A model generated the notes under the pieces. The model saw nothing but the letters and a program-made list of their open reading frames with translations, was not told where the DNA came from and did not search any database. From Streptomyces sp. CA-278952 (GTDB lineage Bacteria > Actinomycetota > Actinomycetes > Streptomycetales > Streptomycetaceae): a DNA stretch of 64,000 nt. A program made the position numbers and the translations under genes. Below are positions 62,218 through 64,000 of this stretch, piece after piece (within the stretch, counting starts at the first letter, position 1; every line of letters begins with the position of its first letter). The stretch spans positions 6,138,001-6,202,000 of the forward strand of contig NZ_CP112880.1 in NCBI RefSeq assembly GCF_028747205.1, in the 5' to 3' direction.

Positions 62218-62427
62218 ATGGCGTGGACGTGGCGGTTCGAGAAGTCCGACGGTACGGAGACGGAGCCGGCGCTGCAGCCGGAGGAGTTCACCACCCAGGG
62301 CGACGCGGAGTCCTGGATCGGTGAGTTCTGGAAGGAGCTCCTGGAGGGCGGCGCCGCACAGGTGACGCTCTTCGAGGACGCCACCAAGATCTACGGCCCG
62401 ATGAGCCTGGAGGCCGACAGCTCCTGA
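62218..62427 (+). CDS. Small conserved hypothetical protein (69 aa)
   Basis: Acidic protein of 69 residues (MAWTWRFEKSDGTETEPALQ start). ATG at 62218 has AGGAGG at 62207-62212. The sequence looks like a small beta/alpha fold; I know it only as a conserved streptomycete protein of unknown function. Strong terminator follows. Confidence 0.78.
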   Translation: MAWTWRFEKSDGTETEPALQPEEFTTQGDAESWIGEFWKELLEGGAAQVTLFEDATKIYGPMSLEADSS

Positions 62428-62445
62428 GGTTCGGCCGACAGTCGA

Positions 62446-62490
62446 CAGCGGGAAGGGCGGTACGGGTCTCCCGTACCGCCCTTCCCGCTG
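62446..62490. terminator. Bidirectional terminator between the 69-aa gene and htrA-like gene
   Basis: Perfect 21-bp arms (62446-62466 and 62470-62490, starting CAGCGGGAAGGGCGG) with a TCT loop, between convergent genes. Confidence 0.88.
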
Positions 62491-62501
62491 CCGGAGGAGG
62501 C

Positions 62502-63590
62502 TCAGATCTCCCCGAGCGTGACCTCCGCCGTCCGGCTGTCGCCGTCGCGCGTGTACGTCACGCTCACCTTCTGGCCCGGCTTGTCGCCCGCCAGCGCCTC
62601 GGAGAGCGAGGTGATCGTGGTGACCTCGCTGTCCTCGATCTTCGTGATGGTGTCCCCGGGCCTCAGCCCCGCGTCGTCCGCCGCGCCGCCCCGCTCCACG
62701 CTGACCAGCGCCACCCCGGCGGGCCGGTAGCTGTCGTCGACGACCGTGCGGCCCGTGATGTTCAGCGCGGCCCGGCCCGAATCGGTGACCTTGCCGTCCT
62801 TGATGATCTGGTCGGCGACCGTCCTCACCATCGAGACGGGGATCGCGAAGCCGATGCCCGGAGCCGCGCTGTCGCCCATCTGCGGGTCGGTCGCCGCGAG
62901 GGTCGGAATGCCGATCACCTGGCTGTCGAGGTTGACGAGCGCCCCGCCGCTGTTGCCGGGGTTGATCGCCGCGGACGTCTGCACCATGTTGGCGATCGTC
63001 GCGCCCGTGCCGCCGCCCGCCCGGCTCTCGCTCACGGTCCGGCCGAGTGCCGAGACGATGCCCTGGGTGACGCTGCTGGACAGGCCGAGCGGCGAGCCCA
63101 TCGCCAGCACGATCTGCCCCACCTCGACCTTTTCCGCGTCGCCGAACTTCGCGGGCTTCAGCCCGTCCGGCACCTCGTCGAGCTTGATCACGGCCAGGTC
63201 CTGCTCCGGGTAGGAGGAGACCAGCGAGGCGCTCAGCACCGCCTCCCCGGTGGCGACGCTGACCTTGAACGTCTTCTCGTCGCCGACCACATGGGCGTTG
63301 GTGACGATGTGCCCCCTGTCGTCGTAGACGACCCCGGAACCGAGGCCTTCCGAGGCGTCGATCTGCACCACCGACGGCAGTACGTCGTTGATGACGTCCT
63401 GGTAGGCGTTCTCCAGGTCGTCGGGGGCGCGTTCCACCGCCCCCTGCGCCGTACCGGACGCACTGGCTTCGGGGGCGGGAGCCGCCGGACTCGTACCGGA
63501 GCAGCCGCCTGCCAGGGCGATGGCGCAGACGGCCGCGGACAGGGGAAGCAGCAGCCTGCGCGCCCGGCTGCGGGAGGGGGATACGTCCAT
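62502..63590 (-). CDS. HtrA/DegP-like serine protease, lipoprotein
   Basis: Extracytoplasmic quality-control protease of 362 residues. The N-terminus is a lipoprotein signal ending LAGGC with Cys30. The trypsin-like domain has the triad His100 (TNAHVVG), Asp131 (EQDLAVIKL) and Ser214 (GNSGGALV). A PDZ domain follows (about 285-355, RGGAADDAGLRPGDTITKIE). ATG at complement 63588-63590. Many HtrA homologues use a membrane helix instead of a lipid anchor. Active residues are all present. Confidence 0.9.
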   Translation of the reverse strand: MDVSPSRSRARRLLLPLSAAVCAIALAGGCSGTSPAAPAPEASASGTAQGAVERAPDDLENAYQDVINDVLPSVVQIDASEGLGSGVVYDDRGHIVTNAHVVGDEKTFKVSVATGEAVLSASLVSSYPEQDLAVIKLDEVPDGLKPAKFGDAEKVEVGQIVLAMGSPLGLSSSVTQGIVSALGRTVSESRAGGGTGATIANMVQTSAAINPGNSGGALVNLDSQVIGIPTLAATDPQMGDSAAPGIGFAIPVSMVRTVADQIIKDGKVTDSGRAALNITGRTVVDDSYRPAGVALVSVERGGAADDAGLRPGDTITKIEDSEVTTITSLSEALAGDKPGQKVSVTYTRDGDSRTAEVTLGEI

Positions 63591-63666
63591 ATCCGGAGTC
63601 TGGGGCCCGCCCCGCCCGGGTGCCCGAACTGATGAGCCGAACGGGCCCACCCGCGTGATGTCCGCG

Positions 63667-64000
63667 TCAGCCGCGCACGCCGCACAGATGCAGCAGCGCC
63701 GCCACACCCCGGTAGGGGTCGGTCCGCCCGGCCCGGTCCTCCAGGGACAGGGCCCGCTCCAGCTCCTCGGCCGGCAGCTCCGTCCCGTCCGCCACGTTGT
63801 CCGTGAAGACCCGCACGCCGTACCAGGCGTGCAGCGGCGCGGCGATCCCCGCGAGCGTGGCCCGCAGCGCGTCGAGCCGGTCGGCCCGCACGGTGAGGCC
63901 GAGGCGGTTGGTGTACGTGGCGGTGTCGAAGGCGGTCAGGGCCGCGCCGAAGTCGCCGGCGAGCCCCGGGCGCATCGCGAGCGCGTCCGCGTTCCGCACG
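63667..64000 (-). CDS. C-terminal part of a SAM methyltransferase (start outside window)
   Basis: Only the last ~111 codons are seen, ending TDPYRGVAALLHLCGVRG. NRLGLTVRADRLDALRATL and YGVRVFTDN match the C-terminal region of a streptomycete SmtA/UbiE-like methyltransferase I recall, but the SAM motifs lie outside the window. An internal ATG near the edge is not the start. Moderate confidence. Confidence 0.55.
   Translation of the reverse strand, partial: VRNADALAMRPGLAGDFGAALTAFDTATYTNRLGLTVRADRLDALRATLAGIAAPLHAWYGVRVFTDNVADGTELPAEELERALSLEDRAGRTDPYRGVAALLHLCGVRG

Noticed and set aside
1..64000. tRNA or rRNA genes
   Set aside because: No cloverleaf with a T-loop GTTCGAATC-type motif and no rRNA-like stretch was noticed by eye; a covariance-model scan was not possible.

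Overview
The window is a piece of a Streptomyces chromosome. The evidence is a very high G+C content with strong G/C third-codon bias, GTG starts and 4-bp start/stop overlaps. The gene order (mal operon, amylases, glnII, glnA, lipA/lipB, PDH E1/E2/E3, pepA, cobS/cobT) resembles, from memory, the corresponding core region of S. coelicolor. No rRNA, tRNA, CRISPR array or intact transposon was seen.

Layout. (1) 1-14.7 kb is a maltose/starch utilisation island. It holds a MalR-type LacI repressor (cut by the window edge), the ABC transporter genes malE-malF-malG, an intracellular alpha-glucosidase, a second LacI paralogue, a secreted alpha-amylase with a starch-binding domain, and a secreted 1772-aa amylase/pullulanase. 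CTTGC/GCAAG inverted repeats in front of malE and the amylase are candidate MalR operators. (2) 14.9-24.5 kb is more variable: a STAND-type ATPase lacking a DNA-binding domain, an iron-box-controlled DUF2470 protein, a TetR gene preceded by a stand-alone TetR DNA-binding fragment, a DUF3995 remnant, a diiron-type 'metal-dependent hydrolase' with its flavin/2Fe-2S reductase, a methyltransferase, a truncated AhpD-like protein and a NarL-type two-component system. (3) 24.8-37.6 kb carries an MMPL exporter, a receiver-less OmpR-type regulator (GlnRII-like), glnII and glnA (each with a GlnR box), a MocR/AhpD pair, a chloramphenicol phosphotransferase homologue, acetyltransferases and a D-aminopeptidase. 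(4) 37.8-48.5 kb has the lipoate genes lipA and lipB plus housekeeping and regulatory genes. (5) 48.6-57.7 kb encodes pyruvate dehydrogenase E1, a GntR regulator, a two-lipoyl-domain E2, lipoamide dehydrogenase and leucyl aminopeptidase. (6) 57.9-64 kb has cobalamin nucleotide-loop genes (cobS, cobT, a metallo-beta-lactamase/CobU fusion), a membrane protein, an HtrA-like lipoprotein protease and a cut methyltransferase.

Functional links. Extracellular starch is cut by the amylase and pullulanase, imported by MalEFG (no ATPase gene is present; Streptomyces normally uses the shared MsiK) and hydrolysed by the alpha-glucosidase. LipB and LipA make the lipoyl cofactor used by the E2 encoded 12 kb away. 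GlnR sites tie the two glutamine synthetases together.

Points most worth a second look: tandem-repeat arrays lying just downstream of stop codons, in one case copying the 3' end of the gene; a ~160-bp MITE-like element between gntR and the E2 gene; the diiron/reductase pair; the iron box; the palindrome between -35 and -10 of aceE; and the MBL-CobU fusion with a degenerate metal motif.
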